A stretch of 64,000 bases of DNA from Harmonia axyridis (taxonomy: Eukaryota > Arthropoda > Insecta > Coleoptera > Coccinellidae). The translations under genes and the position numbers were made by a program. Below, piece after piece: positions 35,094 to 45,524 of the stretch. Numbering within the stretch: the first letter of the stretch is position 1; the number at the start of each line of letters is the position of its first letter. The stretch is taken from contig NC_059507.1 of NCBI RefSeq assembly GCF_914767665.1, forward strand, positions 18,540,718 to 18,604,717, given 5' to 3'. The notes under the pieces were generated by a model. The model was not told the DNA's origin. It was given only the letters and a program-made list of their open reading frames with translations, and did no database searches.

Positions 35094-35131
35094 ACCCTGA
35101 GGAAGGAACTAACCAGTTCCGAAAGCTTGGT
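35094..35131 (+). ncRNA. Hammerhead motif, inverted pseudo-LTR of second PLE family
   Basis: CTGAGGA at 35097-35103, stem II GGAAC/GTTCC, GAAA at 35121-35124, GCTT at 35125-35128, with ACC/GGT closing stem I. Mirror of 31248-31285. Confidence 0.65.
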
Positions 35132-35204
35132 ATGAATAAAGAGTAAAACTGAAATCCTTCTTATCAGTCGAATTCCCTTAAAGATTCACGATATATATAT
35201 ATAT

Positions 35205-35445
35205 GTATAGGGTATTGGTTCCAAGTTTGACCAAGACTAATTTAGGTTGTCGTCAGGAAGATTCTCACTATTCTTGCTGTCCAGAGCAGTACTTCCTTCT
35301 GCGCTGTGTCAATAAGGTTTAGCTCGAGATCTAAGGAATTTGTGTGGTCTCTTAGATGGCTTTCAACAAGCCCGTTAGTGCTGATTATAGGAGGGAGAAT
35401 GGTTACTGTTCTCAGTTTATGGATCTCTTTATATGTCCTTGAGGA
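35205..35445 (-). mobile_element. R4/Dong-like LINE 3' end, 5'-truncated
   Basis: Minus strand from about 35445: KEIHKLRTVTILPPIIS, TNGLVESHLRDHT and VLLWTARIVRIF, which align with the end of the R4-like protein at 43000-43164. Its 3' UTR ends in ACCCTATAC next to a TA run (35190-35206). It sits back to back with the 5' end of the longer R4-like element. Confidence 0.7.
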
Positions 35446-35862
35446 GAGAAAACTCCCATAGGACGCCTTCCCAGGTGGCGGATAGGGGAACGCCTCCCAG
35501 ATATGGGTGGTACTGGAGAAATGAAATACCCAGGGCGGACCAAATCCGCGCTGCCTTGCGCGTAGGGAAAGGATCTCGAAGGCTAAGGGATGGAAAACCC
35601 TGAAATAAAACCATACACCGCCGGGTGGTCGTGAGACTATCGGGGAGTGGCGCCCCCGCGGACCTGAGCTAATCACTGCTCCAGGTTAGCAGCCTGAAGC
35701 AGGTGTTTCAATTAATTTGCTTTCTCAGCTTCAAACAATACTCAGGGCGGTGGGGGACTGCGGGCTGGTCGCCTTCGGAACCGTCCAGAAGTTCAGCCCG
35801 ACGGAGGATTAGGTGGGGCGAGCGGCGCCTACCTCCAGTCTGGCACCGTAAGGCCATGTCCT
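35446..35862 (+). other. Probable 5' region of the R4/Dong-like LINE
   Basis: GC-rich compared with the surroundings and not open in the LINE frame. Its position before the first long frame suggests a 5' UTR. Long frames on the opposite strand here are not supported. Confidence 0.4.
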
Positions 35863-38675
35863 GTGCATCAAACTGAAAGCGATGTAGGTTTGGTCGTGTT
35901 GTCGACTCGATCCACCTCATATCGTAGGCAAGAACATCAGCAACAGGATCGGCGTGTACGCTGGACGAAAGAGGATAACTCTACTGCTGTGCGTGCACAT
36001 TATATTGCACTTGAAATCGTAGGGGAGAGAGGAAAAAACTATATGCGGACGTTGGCTGATGTATGGAATGCTATGAGGCCCGACAGAAGGACTTATGCCC
36101 AAGTTATCTCCAACCGAGTGCGTTGGATATTAGATGAACAAAAAATATCTGCTCCGGAGCTGGAACTGATACAGCGTAGCTGCTGGCCGGATTGGATCCT
36201 TCTTGATGATGCTGATGGTGATCCTGGGACACCAGAAACATCTTTTGAACACCAGAGTGCACCCGTGCAGCGGAGTCCACGAGGCGATGGGTCGGGCAGC
36301 TATGCTGAGGTGGTGTTCTGTAGGAATTTCATGAGGTACAGAGGAATGGAACCAGCGGTTAGACCTTCAATACCCAGACTTAGGCATTGCAAAAAGTTGC
36401 TTGAAGATCTAGAAGCTATCAATCAAATATTATCCAAAAACTTGGGAAGCGAACCATCTCCCCTCCATGTGGTGGATGTTGTTTATGCCGGTGCGGTTGC
36501 TGCTGCTGAGCTTCAGGGAAAGTCACCTCCAGGTTGGGATCGAGTTGAGGCCGGTCGTGAACCTCCTTGGAAGATCCGATTGGAAGGAAAAATAAATGGC
36601 CTCAGAAAGAAGATAGGAAAAATACATACCTTTATGAACACTTCCCAACCAACTAGGAAGCTTTTGCGGTCTATCAGGACGCTTGCAAAAGAGGATAACA
36701 TAAAAATAAACGAAGAAAATCTCCTCAGGAAGATCACTACCCTCGCTGATAACCTGAAACAAAAATCAAAGGCATTAGGAGCTAGATTGAGACGTTACAA
36801 TGACAGAACAAAAAGATTCAGGAATAACAACTTATATCACTCGAACCAAAAGGAATTTTTTCGCAATCTGGAGGGAAAAGCTGGGAGCGGCGGACCGTTG
36901 CCGCAGCCCGGAGCAATGGAGGACTACTGGAGGAAGATCTGGGGTGAAGAGGTACATCATGATGAGCAGGCATATTGGATCGGAGAGGTGGAAGATAAAT
37001 TCTCTCGGAATAAGATGAATGAGATCAGGGTAGAGAAGGAAGACATTGAGCAGATTCTGAAAGCTGCTAATAATTGGGCGGCACCTGGAGTAGACAAGAT
37101 ACATAATTTCTGGTGGAAGAACTTCACAGCTGTTCATTCTTGCTTGGCACGTTTATTTCAGAGAATGCTGCAGAACCCAGAACTGGTTCCTGATTACATG
37201 ACAACTGGGATCACATATATGCTTCCAAAAGGTTCCAACTCAGCTGATCCAAAAAATTACAGGCCAATTACTTGTTTACCCACGGTGTATAAGCTACTTA
37301 CTGGAGTACTAACGCGTCACATCAATAAGTTTATCAAAGATAATAAGATTCTTGCCCCTGAGCAGAATGGTTGCAGGTCAAAAACAATGGGAGCTAAAGA
37401 ACTTTTGATAACGGACCTTTTAATTACTAAACATGCTAGAAAAAGGTTGAGAAATATCTCGGTGGCATGGATCGATTATAAGAAGGCCTTCGATTCCGTG
37501 CCACACTCCTGGCTCCTTTAAGTTCTCAAACTGTATGGAATAAGTGGACCCGTCATTCATCTGCTGGAACGACTTATGAGCAGATGGCGAACATCGTTAA
37601 GTAAAAGGTCAGAAAATTCCATCATCAAAACATCTCCTATTGACATAAAGCGCGGTATTTTTCAAGGTGACACGTTTAGCCCTCTGTGGTTTTGTCTGGC
37701 CCTCAATCCGCTTAGTTCACTACTTAACAGCACAAAGTTCGGTTACATTCTAGATAAAACACGACAAATCAAGGTAACTCATCAACTATATATGGATGAT
37801 CTCAAGTTATATGCTTCCAATGAAGATCAACTGAGCAAACTTCTGGAGGTAGTGACAGCCTTCAGTAATTCTATAAATATGGAGCTTGGACTTGATAAGT
37901 GTGCGAAGATAAGCGTGAAAAAAGGAAAAATATCAAACGAAGATTCGAATACCATGAATCAGAATATAATACAGTCTCTTGAAGAAGACACCACTTACAA
38001 ATACCTAGGCGTAAATCAAGCCCTAGAGATAAAAAATGCAGAGATGAAGGAAGCCTTCAAGGAAAAATTCTTTCACCGTGTGGGTCAGGTACTAAGATCT
38101 AAATTGAGCTCAAAATCGATGTTCACTGCCCTGAACACCTGGGCAACCCCTAGCATAACTTATACATTTGGTATACTCACGTGGTCCACTACAGAACTCA
38201 GAGCACTCGATGTGAAGGTCAGGACCATGCTGACGAAGTATGGCATACACCATCCTCATGCCTCTGTTGCTAAACTGTATCTCCAGAGACACCAAGGAGG
38301 AAGAGGGTTGGTTGGCCTGGAATCTACCCACAATCGATCTATAATGAGGCTCAGGGATTACTTTAGAAAACAGAGCTCACCTTATTTCAGGACACTTTGC
38401 CAAATCGATGACGGATATACACCTCTAAAGCTGTCTAGGGATTACTTCACACCGTCGGCGTCGGTCGTGGAAAATCAGCAGCTGCAGGATGAATGGAGGG
38501 GAAAGGCCCTACACGGACGATATCCTAATAGTCTGGAAGAGGAAAATGTTGATAAGAAGGAATCTCTTACTCACCTTCGAGCTGGGTACTTGTTTCCTGA
38601 AACTGAGGGTCGGCTACTTGCCATTCAGGATCAGGTGATCCCGACTAGATCCTATTTAAAGAACATAGTTGGACA
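35863..38675 (+). pseudogene. R4/Dong-like LINE protein: DNA-binding region and RT
   Basis: One frame, 35863-37521 and 37576-38675, broken by TAA at 37519-37521. N-terminal part: a Myb-like helical stretch (RVRWTKEDN) followed by basic regions. RT: NYRPITCLPTVYKLLTG, WIDYKKAFDSVPHSW, GIFQGDTFSPLWFCLALNPL and catalytic LYMDDLKLY. The C-terminal region includes RAGYLFPETEGRLLAIQDQV, a segment that leads into a restriction-like endonuclease in this clade. The endonuclease itself is at 42588-43164, cut off by the Jockey insertion. Dead because of the stop, a frameshift and the insertion. Confidence 0.8.
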
Positions 38676-38691
38676 GGATTCAATTTTCAAT

Positions 38692-39642
38692 ATGGCGGTT
38701 ACTTGCAGTAAATGCTCTGAAACAATTAGTAGAAATGATGAGTCTATTACTTGCTCTGCTAATAGTTCTCATATATATCATGTTGAATGTGTCAAAGTAT
38801 CCAAGGAAAGTGTGGTTCAGAGTGAAAAACAAGGCGTTCTGAAAGAATGGAACTGTAACTTCTGTTCCGCTAACATAACCTCACATTCGAATAATTTGGA
38901 TCCAAACCAATCATTATTTCTATCTTTGATCGGGGAGGAGATGAGGAAGGGAATGGAAACTTTTCTTCATCCCGTTCTTGAATCGATGAGGGCTGAAATA
39001 AATAATTTGAAGAAGGAGATTTCTGCCCTTACTACTGAAAACAAGGAACTGCATACTTTGCTCCATGGTTATTTGAAGGGTTCACAACAAACACATAAAG
39101 TGAAACATGGAACAAAAATTGGTTCAACTCACCCTACTGTAACACATAATAAAGAAAAATCATCTAACAGCGACATGGAGATACAGGACAAGTGTACTGA
39201 AGAAAAGAAGGCTAAATCTACTTCAAATCAAAAAAGTGTCTCGAGTGTATTATCCCAACTTATTCCGACTATATCTGCTGACGAAGAATTCAAGTTGGTC
39301 GAAAGCAGAAAGTCAACTCGACGCTCAACTAAAAGAATTATTGGAATAGGGAAAGGTGAAAAAATAACAATAAAGAGTGCGCCAAAATATGGTCATCTAC
39401 ATGTATGTAAGTTACATCCAACTTTGAAAACTGAAGATTTGACTACCTATCTGAAAATGAATGGTTTTGAAGATATTAAGTGCGAAAAGCTAGAATCCAA
39501 TAGACCGGAAGAATATTCGTCGTTCAAGATCTCTGTGCAGGAGGGTGACTTTGAAAAAATTAAAAACCCGGAAATTTGGCCAGAAGGTACATGTATAAAT
39601 AATTTTTTATTTCGACTCGCTCGCCGAAATGTGAAAATTTAA
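38692..39642 (+). CDS. Jockey ORF1: PHD-like zinc finger protein
   Basis: 316 residues. ATG at 38692 lies 11 bp into the element, while the open frame extends upstream into the R4-like LINE only by chance, so this start is preferred. Residues 5-60 hold a Cys/His pattern (CSKCSE..., HVECVKVS, CNFC) that fits a PHD-type C4HC3 finger. A coiled-coil-like stretch follows (LESMRAEINNLKKEISALT), then a low-complexity linker and a C-terminal globular part. ORF1 proteins of LINEs bind RNA and act as chaperones. Its last bases overlap the ORF2 frame. Confidence 0.8.
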   Translation: MAVTCSKCSETISRNDESITCSANSSHIYHVECVKVSKESVVQSEKQGVLKEWNCNFCSANITSHSNNLDPNQSLFLSLIGEEMRKGMETFLHPVLESMRAEINNLKKEISALTTENKELHTLLHGYLKGSQQTHKVKHGTKIGSTHPTVTHNKEKSSNSDMEIQDKCTEEKKAKSTSNQKSVSSVLSQLIPTISADEEFKLVESRKSTRRSTKRIIGIGKGEKITIKSAPKYGHLHVCKLHPTLKTEDLTTYLKMNGFEDIKCEKLESNRPEEYSSFKISVQEGDFEKIKNPEIWPEGTCINNFLFRLARRNVKI

Positions 39643-42479
39643 ATACTAAAGATTGTATTCTAGTCCATCAAAATGTCCAATCTATAGGTAACTGTCTGAA
39701 CAGACTTGAAGTGTTTATAAACAATATTCGCGCAGACTTCGTGGCTGTCACGGAACATTGGAAGAGTGGAGATGAACTGCCGGCATATGTCATTGAAGGA
39801 TGGAAGTTGGTGTCTTATTTCTGTCGTCCAAGTGGGTGCCACGGAGGCAGCGCAATTTACTGTAGGTCTAATACTTCTTGTAAACAGCGAACTGATTTAA
39901 CCTCACTTAGTGTTATTCGATGTTTTGAATGCTCCGCAGTGGAGGTTCAGTTGGGATCGTCAAAGTACGTAATAGTATGTATTTACCACCCGCCAACAGG
40001 AAATGATGAACTATTTTTTGAAAAGCTATATAAACTTCTAAATATACTAACACTTGAGGGAAAAAATTATATTTTAGCTGGAGATTATAATATTGATTTG
40101 CTTTCACAAACGAAAGAAAGTAGAACGTTTGTTTCACTAATAGAAGGATTTGATGCTAGATTTACTTTAAATAAACCGACTCGCATTACATCAACCTCAT
40201 CCACTTGTATTGACAACATAATAACTAACCTGGAAAGCGGAGAAACAACTATAATTCCATCCCATCTTTCTGATCACACTGCTCAGAAGTTCTCTTTTCG
40301 TTGCTCATCTGAGAGAGTGGTCAGGGGAAAGAAACGTATGCGACTGATAAATGACCAAACAGTCGCTGATTTCCTGACATCGTTAGCAACTATAGATTGG
40401 TGTGATGTAATAGATCCGGGCATTTCTGCTGATCGACAGTGGGATCAGTTTTTCGCGGCTTATAGAGCTCATTTTGAGCAAGCTTTTCCGGTATTTTGGT
40501 CCAGAAGAAGTGAAGGTAAGTCGAGAAATTTCAATGCAGAATCTGATGAATTGAGGGAATTGAAAAACCATCTGGACATTCTTTACACTATTTCTCATCA
40601 TAAAAGTGAATATATGGATCTTTACAAAATAACAAAAACTAAATATGAAACACTCTTAAAAAAACTGAAACAAGAACATTGTCACAAAATTTTAAATAAC
40701 TCGCATAACAAACCAAAGAAAGTATGGGAAATAGTCAATAACATGACCGGTAGGGATAATAAAAACCACAATCAAATAACAACAAAAAATCCTCAGCAAC
40801 TAGCTGAAGATTTCAACGATTACTTCATCAATGTAGCCAAAAAATTAATTCAAAATTCCCAAACTAAGAAAAAATTTCAACCCTCTGAAAACAGAGGAAA
40901 CGTTAAATCGTTTTTCGTATTTAATGTAACTGATGATGAAGTTATTAATACTGTCAAAAGAATGAAAAATAAAACTTCATTTGGCTATGATGAGATACCT
41001 ATGACAGTTATCAAAAGGTCAATTCATTTGATAGCCAAACCACTGTCTGAAATTATATATGCTTGTTTCACGCAGGGAATATTTCCAGAGTCTTTGAAGA
41101 CTTCAATAGTGAAACCTATTTATAAGAAAGGAGATGTCAACAATATTGGGAATTACAGACCTATCAGTCTTCTGAGCGCATTCTCAAAAATATTCGAGAA
41201 AATACTATCAGTGAGATTAATTAAGTTTCTTCGCAAATATAATATCTTTGCGAGTAATCAACACGGTTTTTTGAAAGGGAAGAACACAGAGACCGCAATA
41301 TTTGAAATGGTTGATGAAATAATTTCGAAATTAGAGAATGGAAATCCTTCAATTAGTCTGTTCTTGGATCTCAGTAAGGCATTTGACTGCGTTAGCCATG
41401 ACTTGCTGCTGGAGAAGCTGTTCCACTGTGGGATCAGAGACAATCAACTGGAACTGATCCGGAGCTTTCTGAGAGGCAGGATTCAGAAGGTAAAAATTGA
41501 GATGAATGGGGAAGACTATTTCTCGGCTGATCGGATTGTGGAGATGGGGGTACCCCAAGGAAGTATTCTTGGTCCCCTACTATTTCTTCTATACATAAAT
41601 GACCTTCCTGATTGTGTCCAAAACTGTCTGCTTCTGATGTTTGTGGATGACACAAACATCATAGTATCTAGAAAACTGTTAGATGACGCAGTTGATGACA
41701 TCAAAGCTAAATATAAAAATTTTTTGAAATGGTGTGAGAATAACCAAATAATAGTAAACTCGGAGAAGACAGAGTGTGTTTTATTTACTACACATAATTC
41801 CAAACTGACGTTTCCTGATAGAGTATCCCTGGAAGGTGGCGGAAAGATGTTCCAGTCTTCAACCAACTTTCTCGGTGTAATCCTTGATAGCCATATAAGC
41901 TGGAGCTCTCAGGTGTTAAACGTGAGAAAAAGATTGAACTCGGTAATATATACAATGAGAGTGTTGTCGAGGAGAGTAGATTCTTCCTTTCTCAGGGTGG
42001 TCTATTTTGCCAACTTTCAGTCTCTCCTACAATACGGCTTAATGATATGGGGTAATGCTTCTGATGCATCTGATATATTTATTGTACAGAAATCGGCAAT
42101 ACGTATTATGAATAACATGAAATACAGAGATTCCTGCCGTGGTGTTTTTCGGAGGAATGGAATACTAACATTGACGGGGCTATACGTGAAAAAATGCCTA
42201 CTCTTCTTCCGGCAGCAAAGTTCTTATTTCGAAAAATTCAGAAATACTAATAGTACAAGGAAAATGATTCCCTTTCATTTCCCCCAACACTCTTTAACTT
42301 TGACTGAGAAGAATGTCAAATATATGTGCCTGAAATTGTATAACTCTTTACCAAGAAAGATTCAACAAATCGATAATTTCAAAAATTTTAAAAGAGAAAT
42401 ATCAAACTTTCTAATTGAAGCTGAACCTTATAATGTTCAAGAATATTTAGATCACTGTAAGTGTAAAGGATTTGTATAG
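39606..42479 (+). CDS. Jockey ORF2: endonuclease and reverse transcriptase
   Basis: Open for more than 920 codons. The first GTG/ATG-like start is at 39711, but the conserved opening of the APE-type endonuclease (VHQNVQSIGN) lies upstream at about 39663, so translation probably begins without a usual ATG by coupling to ORF1. Endonuclease motifs: TEHW, AGDYNIDLL, SDHTAQKFSF. RT motifs: YDEIPMTVIK, NYRPISLLSAFSKIFE, LFLDLSKAFDCV, GVPQGSILGPLLFL, and LMFVDDTN, where FVDD replaces the usual FADD. C-terminal SCRGVFRRNGILT as in the copy at 7999-9930. It nicks target DNA and primes reverse transcription there. Confidence 0.88.
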   Translation, partial: FISTRSPKCENLNTKDCILVHQNVQSIGNCLNRLEVFINNIRADFVAVTEHWKSGDELPAYVIEGWKLVSYFCRPSGCHGGSAIYCRSNTSCKQRTDLTSLSVIRCFECSAVEVQLGSSKYVIVCIYHPPTGNDELFFEKLYKLLNILTLEGKNYILAGDYNIDLLSQTKESRTFVSLIEGFDARFTLNKPTRITSTSSTCIDNIITNLESGETTIIPSHLSDHTAQKFSFRCSSERVVRGKKRMRLINDQTVADFLTSLATIDWCDVIDPGISADRQWDQFFAAYRAHFEQAFPVFWSRRSEGKSRNFNAESDELRELKNHLDILYTISHHKSEYMDLYKITKTKYETLLKKLKQEHCHKILNNSHNKPKKVWEIVNNMTGRDNKNHNQITTKNPQQLAEDFNDYFINVAKKLIQNSQTKKKFQPSENRGNVKSFFVFNVTDDEVINTVKRMKNKTSFGYDEIPMTVIKRSIHLIAKPLSEIIYACFTQGIFPESLKTSIVKPIYKKGDVNNIGNYRPISLLSAFSKIFEKILSVRLIKFLRKYNIFASNQHGFLKGKNTETAIFEMVDEIISKLENGNPSISLFLDLSKAFDCVSHDLLLEKLFHCGIRDNQLELIRSFLRGRIQKVKIEMNGEDYFSADRIVEMGVPQGSILGPLLFLLYINDLPDCVQNCLLLMFVDDTNIIVSRKLLDDAVDDIKAKYKNFLKWCENNQIIVNSEKTECVLFTTHNSKLTFPDRVSLEGGGKMFQSSTNFLGVILDSHISWSSQVLNVRKRLNSVIYTMRVLSRRVDSSFLRVVYFANFQSLLQYGLMIWGNASDASDIFIVQKSAIRIMNNMKYRDSCRGVFRRNGILTLTGLYVKKCLLFFRQQSSYFEKFRNTNSTRKMIPFHFPQHSLTLTEKNVKYMCLKLYNSLPRKIQQIDNFKNFKREISNFLIEAEPYNVQEYLDHCKCKGFV

Positions 42480-42587
42480 CTGATTTATATTAACTTGTAT
42501 TCTATTTTTTGTTATTATGACATGTTCTTCTTCATGTATTGTACATTGATTTGGGAATAAATTATTTGATTTGATTTGATTTGGATT

Positions 42588-43215
42588 TGACCTCTGATTT
42601 ATGCCGCAAATGTGTGAACATATTCAGCATGTGACATCATCATGCTCGGTGCTCGTTCCGAGGGAGTACATGGATAATCAGATGGCGAAAGTATACCATC
42701 AAGCCATAGCTCTCAAATACGGACTCGTGAAGAACAGGCAAAAAAATCATATTTACTCACCTGCCAATGTATTGGAAAACGAGAGTTGTAGGTTGTACTG
42801 GGACACCACGATCGTCACGGACAGGCCTGTTGCGAGCAACAGACCTGATATCGTCTTGATACGGAAAGAAGATAAAACAGCCTTCGTGATAGACATAACG
42901 GTCCCAGCGGATGACAATATCTCAAAGGCCTATAGGGAGAAGATCACGAAGTACTATGATCTTTCCTTTGAAATGAAGAACATATATCAGCTCAAGTCTG
43001 CTGTGGTGGTGCCACTGATCATATCCGTTAACGGTCTCATCGTGAAACATCTTCGAGAGAACACAAAGATACTGCAACTGGAAAGCTCACTCATCTCTGA
43101 CGCCCAAAGGGAGGTCATTTTGGGTACTACACGCATAGTCAGACGGTTTCTACATTGCGCTTGATTTTGCCTTGGCTACTGGCTCGGCTCGATCTCGAAT
43201 ACCCTAAATGGTGGT

Positions 43216-43230
<15 letters not shown>
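42588..43230 (+). pseudogene. R4/Dong-like restriction-like endonuclease and 3' UTR
   Basis: Follows the Jockey element. The first codons (SDLCRKC) are one frame off the remainder (CEHIQHVTSSC), so there is a frameshift near 42607. Together they give the Cys/His zinc motif before the nuclease. The nuclease core contains RPDIVLIRKEDKTAFVIDI, the PD-(D/E)XK-like signature of REL-endo LINEs. The C-terminus has ISVNGLIVKHL and VILGTTRIVRRFL, stop at 43164. The 3' UTR runs into an A/TA tail at 43219-43258. Confidence 0.8.

Positions 43231-43258
<28 letters not shown>
43229..43258. repeat. (TA)n tail of the R4-like LINE
   Basis: TA repeat following the A-run at the LINE 3' end. Confidence 0.85.
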
Positions 43259-43259
<1 letters not shown>

Positions 43260-44704
43260 CTATGAAATATTAACTAAATCTCAAAATTCATTACCAAAAA
43301 ATATCTAGATGAAGAACTAAACTCTGATGATTTATCTCATTCACTAGACAAAGCAGAAAGAAAGAATGAAATTGTAGGGAATCTATCGATTCCCTCGAAA
43401 ATATTCCGTCCGAGAACGAAAATCTTAAAAACAGAAGAACTCGGTGTAAAAACTTGGAATAATCAAAGCCACACCCCTTAGGGATCCGTAGGAAGGCGTT
43501 GTGAATGGCGAATAGAAAACAGCCTGAATGCCCATAAAACTCGGCATTTCAAGGAGAATAATTCAACAGAGTTCAGACCATTCTACAAGAAACTACGACT
43601 TCCACAGATGTTCCACACTTGCACCGACAACAAGAAGATTGAAGAATATCACATCTGTTCCCGGCCGGCGAAAAACTACCTGCGACCGAGCCACAACGAC
43701 CCAAGCGTCCAGCGACCCTAAGAATCTAGACAAATACTCTTCTTCTTCAAACTCTTTTAGTGGGTTGAAATAAATCGAATACGTATTTTTTTATCCTGTT
43801 CTTTTATTTCCCTAAATTCCTTGGCAGTGAACTACTTGATAGTCACCGTATAAGGAATACAGCCCACAAAATCTTTGAATAACCGATTAATATCTCATCT
43901 GATTGAAAACATGCACCAAATCTAAAAATTTAATATTTTATCGATGCGAAAGAATATACTAATGCAGTGGCGGTGCAACAAATGCAATAAATAAATTTTA
44001 AATTCAAGAACAAAAAAAAAATTTAACGATTTTATCGTTACATGTTGAATCGTATTGGAAAAATACACATAGCTTATAATATATCAACAAACTAACATTG
44101 ACATTGAGAGTAGACCCATTCATTATAAGAAAATATAGAAAAAGTTTACATTTATAACAGATACTTTTATTTGAGAAAATAAGATATACAGGTAGTACGA
44201 TAGTATGACATTACATATATGCTTTATATGTACGCTACTGAATGGAACGCTTCGGTTTATTAGGTACTCATAGTCAGTCATAAGATAAGCTCCTCCTTCA
44301 GTTTTGTGCGCAACCAAGTTCTTGCCAACATATTTGGCGACGATTGTATCTAATAATGATCATGCTTCATAATTCATATTTCATGGGAATCTAGACAAAC
44401 ACAAATAGATATAACTTTTTGAAGTATTGTCTATATATTGCTCACTTTGAACAAAAATCCAAAAATATATACAATGTAACTCGGTTGCATATCAATTGAT
44501 TAAATTTGAAAAAATATATAAATAAAATAAATGTGTATGATTTATGCAGTATGGATCCAATATAAAAGGATGTGTGTTATTCTATCAGTTTCACGTGGAA
44601 CGTTATTATATTCTATAATTGAATAAACTGCCAAAACTTTTATCTATACTGTATTAACTCTACTTGGTACATGAATTAACAAAAAAAAGGACAATCTTGT
44701 TAGG

Positions 44705-44706
<2 letters not shown>
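43260..44706. other. Unassigned sequence
   Basis: An open stretch without ATG at about 43290-43483 (LDEELNSDDLSHSLDKA... to a stop) and a basic frame at 43528-43773 are not recognisable. They might be remnants of a LINE ORF1 or of host exons. The rest is AT-rich with no support for genes. Confidence 0.4.

Positions 44707-44734
<28 letters not shown>
44707..44734. repeat. (TA)n microsatellite
   Basis: Fourteen or so TA units immediately before a hammerhead-like motif. Confidence 0.9.
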
Positions 44735-44737
<3 letters not shown>

Positions 44738-44788
44738 TCGTTCGGAAGGTGATGCGCGAGGAGTAAACACGTGTCTGAATGAGCTCCG
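44735..44788 (+). ncRNA. Degenerate hammerhead-like motif
   Basis: Stem I CATTCA/TGAATG is intact and AAACACGTGTC matches the 3' core and stem III of the ribozyme at 6278-6321 exactly. The CTGATGA core has decayed to GTGATGC and stem II is imperfect. Probably inactive, or a related structure. Confidence 0.4.
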
Positions 44789-44892
44789 TATTAACTTCTG
44801 AAAAGTCTTGGTTAGTTCAATTTTGATTGAGTGATAATTTATTTCTGCGTTTTCAACGTACATTAGAAAAAGAACTTTTGATTAAGTACCTA

Positions 44893-45524
44893 TGGCTCCA
44901 ACAAGAAATCAACAAGAAAAGACTTAAATGAAACAGTTGATAAAGGAATCCATCATTGAAATATTCAAGGACAGAGAATTCGTTACAAATATTTTCAAAC
45001 CAATCTATGATAGACTTGACCTTCATAGAAAAAATTCCGAAAAAGTGATAGAATCTCTTTTGGAAAAAATTGATTGCCTCGAAGAAAGAATTGATGATAT
45101 ATATCAGGCCGAGAAAGTAAATAACATCTGCATTTATGGAATCACCGATGAAAAACAAGAAAACATAACATTGAAAACATTAAACATTCTGAATAATACT
45201 GTTCCGAACATATCTGCGAGCAATATGAGTGCATATAGAAATGGGAAAGAAGTAAACAATTTTAAATCAGGACCTGTTATCGTTGAATTCGATAACATTA
45301 CGGATAAACGGAAAGTTCTAAAATCTCTCAAAAATTTTAAGGGTTCCAAAATCTTTATTTGTGAAGATCTTACAAGATTGAGACTTGATTTGTTGAATGC
45401 GGCGAAAGTTATCTTTGGAAAAACAAGTGTATGGTCATTTGGTGGAAATGTTTACGCAAACGTTGATGGAAACGCAGTGAGAATAAAAAACAAATTGCAA
45501 CTTTTACAATATCAAAAACAATAA
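44893..45524 (+). pseudogene. LINE ORF1-type protein with coiled coil and FP-like C-terminus
   Basis: The natural start appears to be ATG at 44893 (MAPTRNQQEKT), but TAA at 44926 follows, and the open frame restarts at ATG 44929 for 198 residues. N-terminal half: coiled coil (LDLHRKNSEKVIESLLEKID). Middle: an RRM-like fold (NNICIYGITDEKQENITLK). C-terminal: EDLTRLRLDLLNAAKVIFG and VWSFGGNVYANVDG, resembling the domain shared by insect LINE ORF1 and the baculovirus FP-type fold. Such proteins bind RNA. No ORF2 follows, so it is a stranded ORF1 or a non-autonomous element. A hammerhead-like motif lies 100-150 bp upstream. Confidence 0.65.

Larger units (their letters stand above)
31157..35195 (-). 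mobile_element. Second PLE family with inverted pseudo-LTRs, split by insertion
   Basis: Minus-strand coding at 35020-34451 and 31864-31578. The pseudo-LTR at its 3' end (about 31157-31350) recurs inverted at its 5' end (about 35022-35195). Both copies contain GAATTCGACTGATAAGAAGG or its complement, and a hammerhead core. The coding region is 5'-truncated within RT at the FLDTKV region, directly against the inverted pseudo-LTR. The coding is split by a TTAA-flanked block at 31869-34450. Confidence 0.8.
38681..42582 (+). mobile_element. Nearly intact Jockey-like LINE in an R4-like LINE
   Basis: GGATT duplicated at 38676-38680 and 42583-42587; the R4-like sequence reads on across it. A very short 5' leader precedes ORF1. 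ORF2 is open to its end. A (TTTGA)n-like tail lies at about 42564-42582 after AATAAA near 42557. Full-length by structure. Confidence 0.85.

Noticed and set aside
35242..35676. A 144-codon minus-strand protein
   Set aside because: Only its last ~60 codons are real LINE sequence; the remainder is the antisense of another LINE's GC-rich 5' region.
43528..43773. Basic 81-codon frame
   Set aside because: Low complexity without family motif or splice context; mentioned only as unassigned sequence.
43966..43980. GCAGTGGCGGTGCAAC as a MITE end like that at 32080
   Set aside because: No matching opposite end or duplication found nearby.
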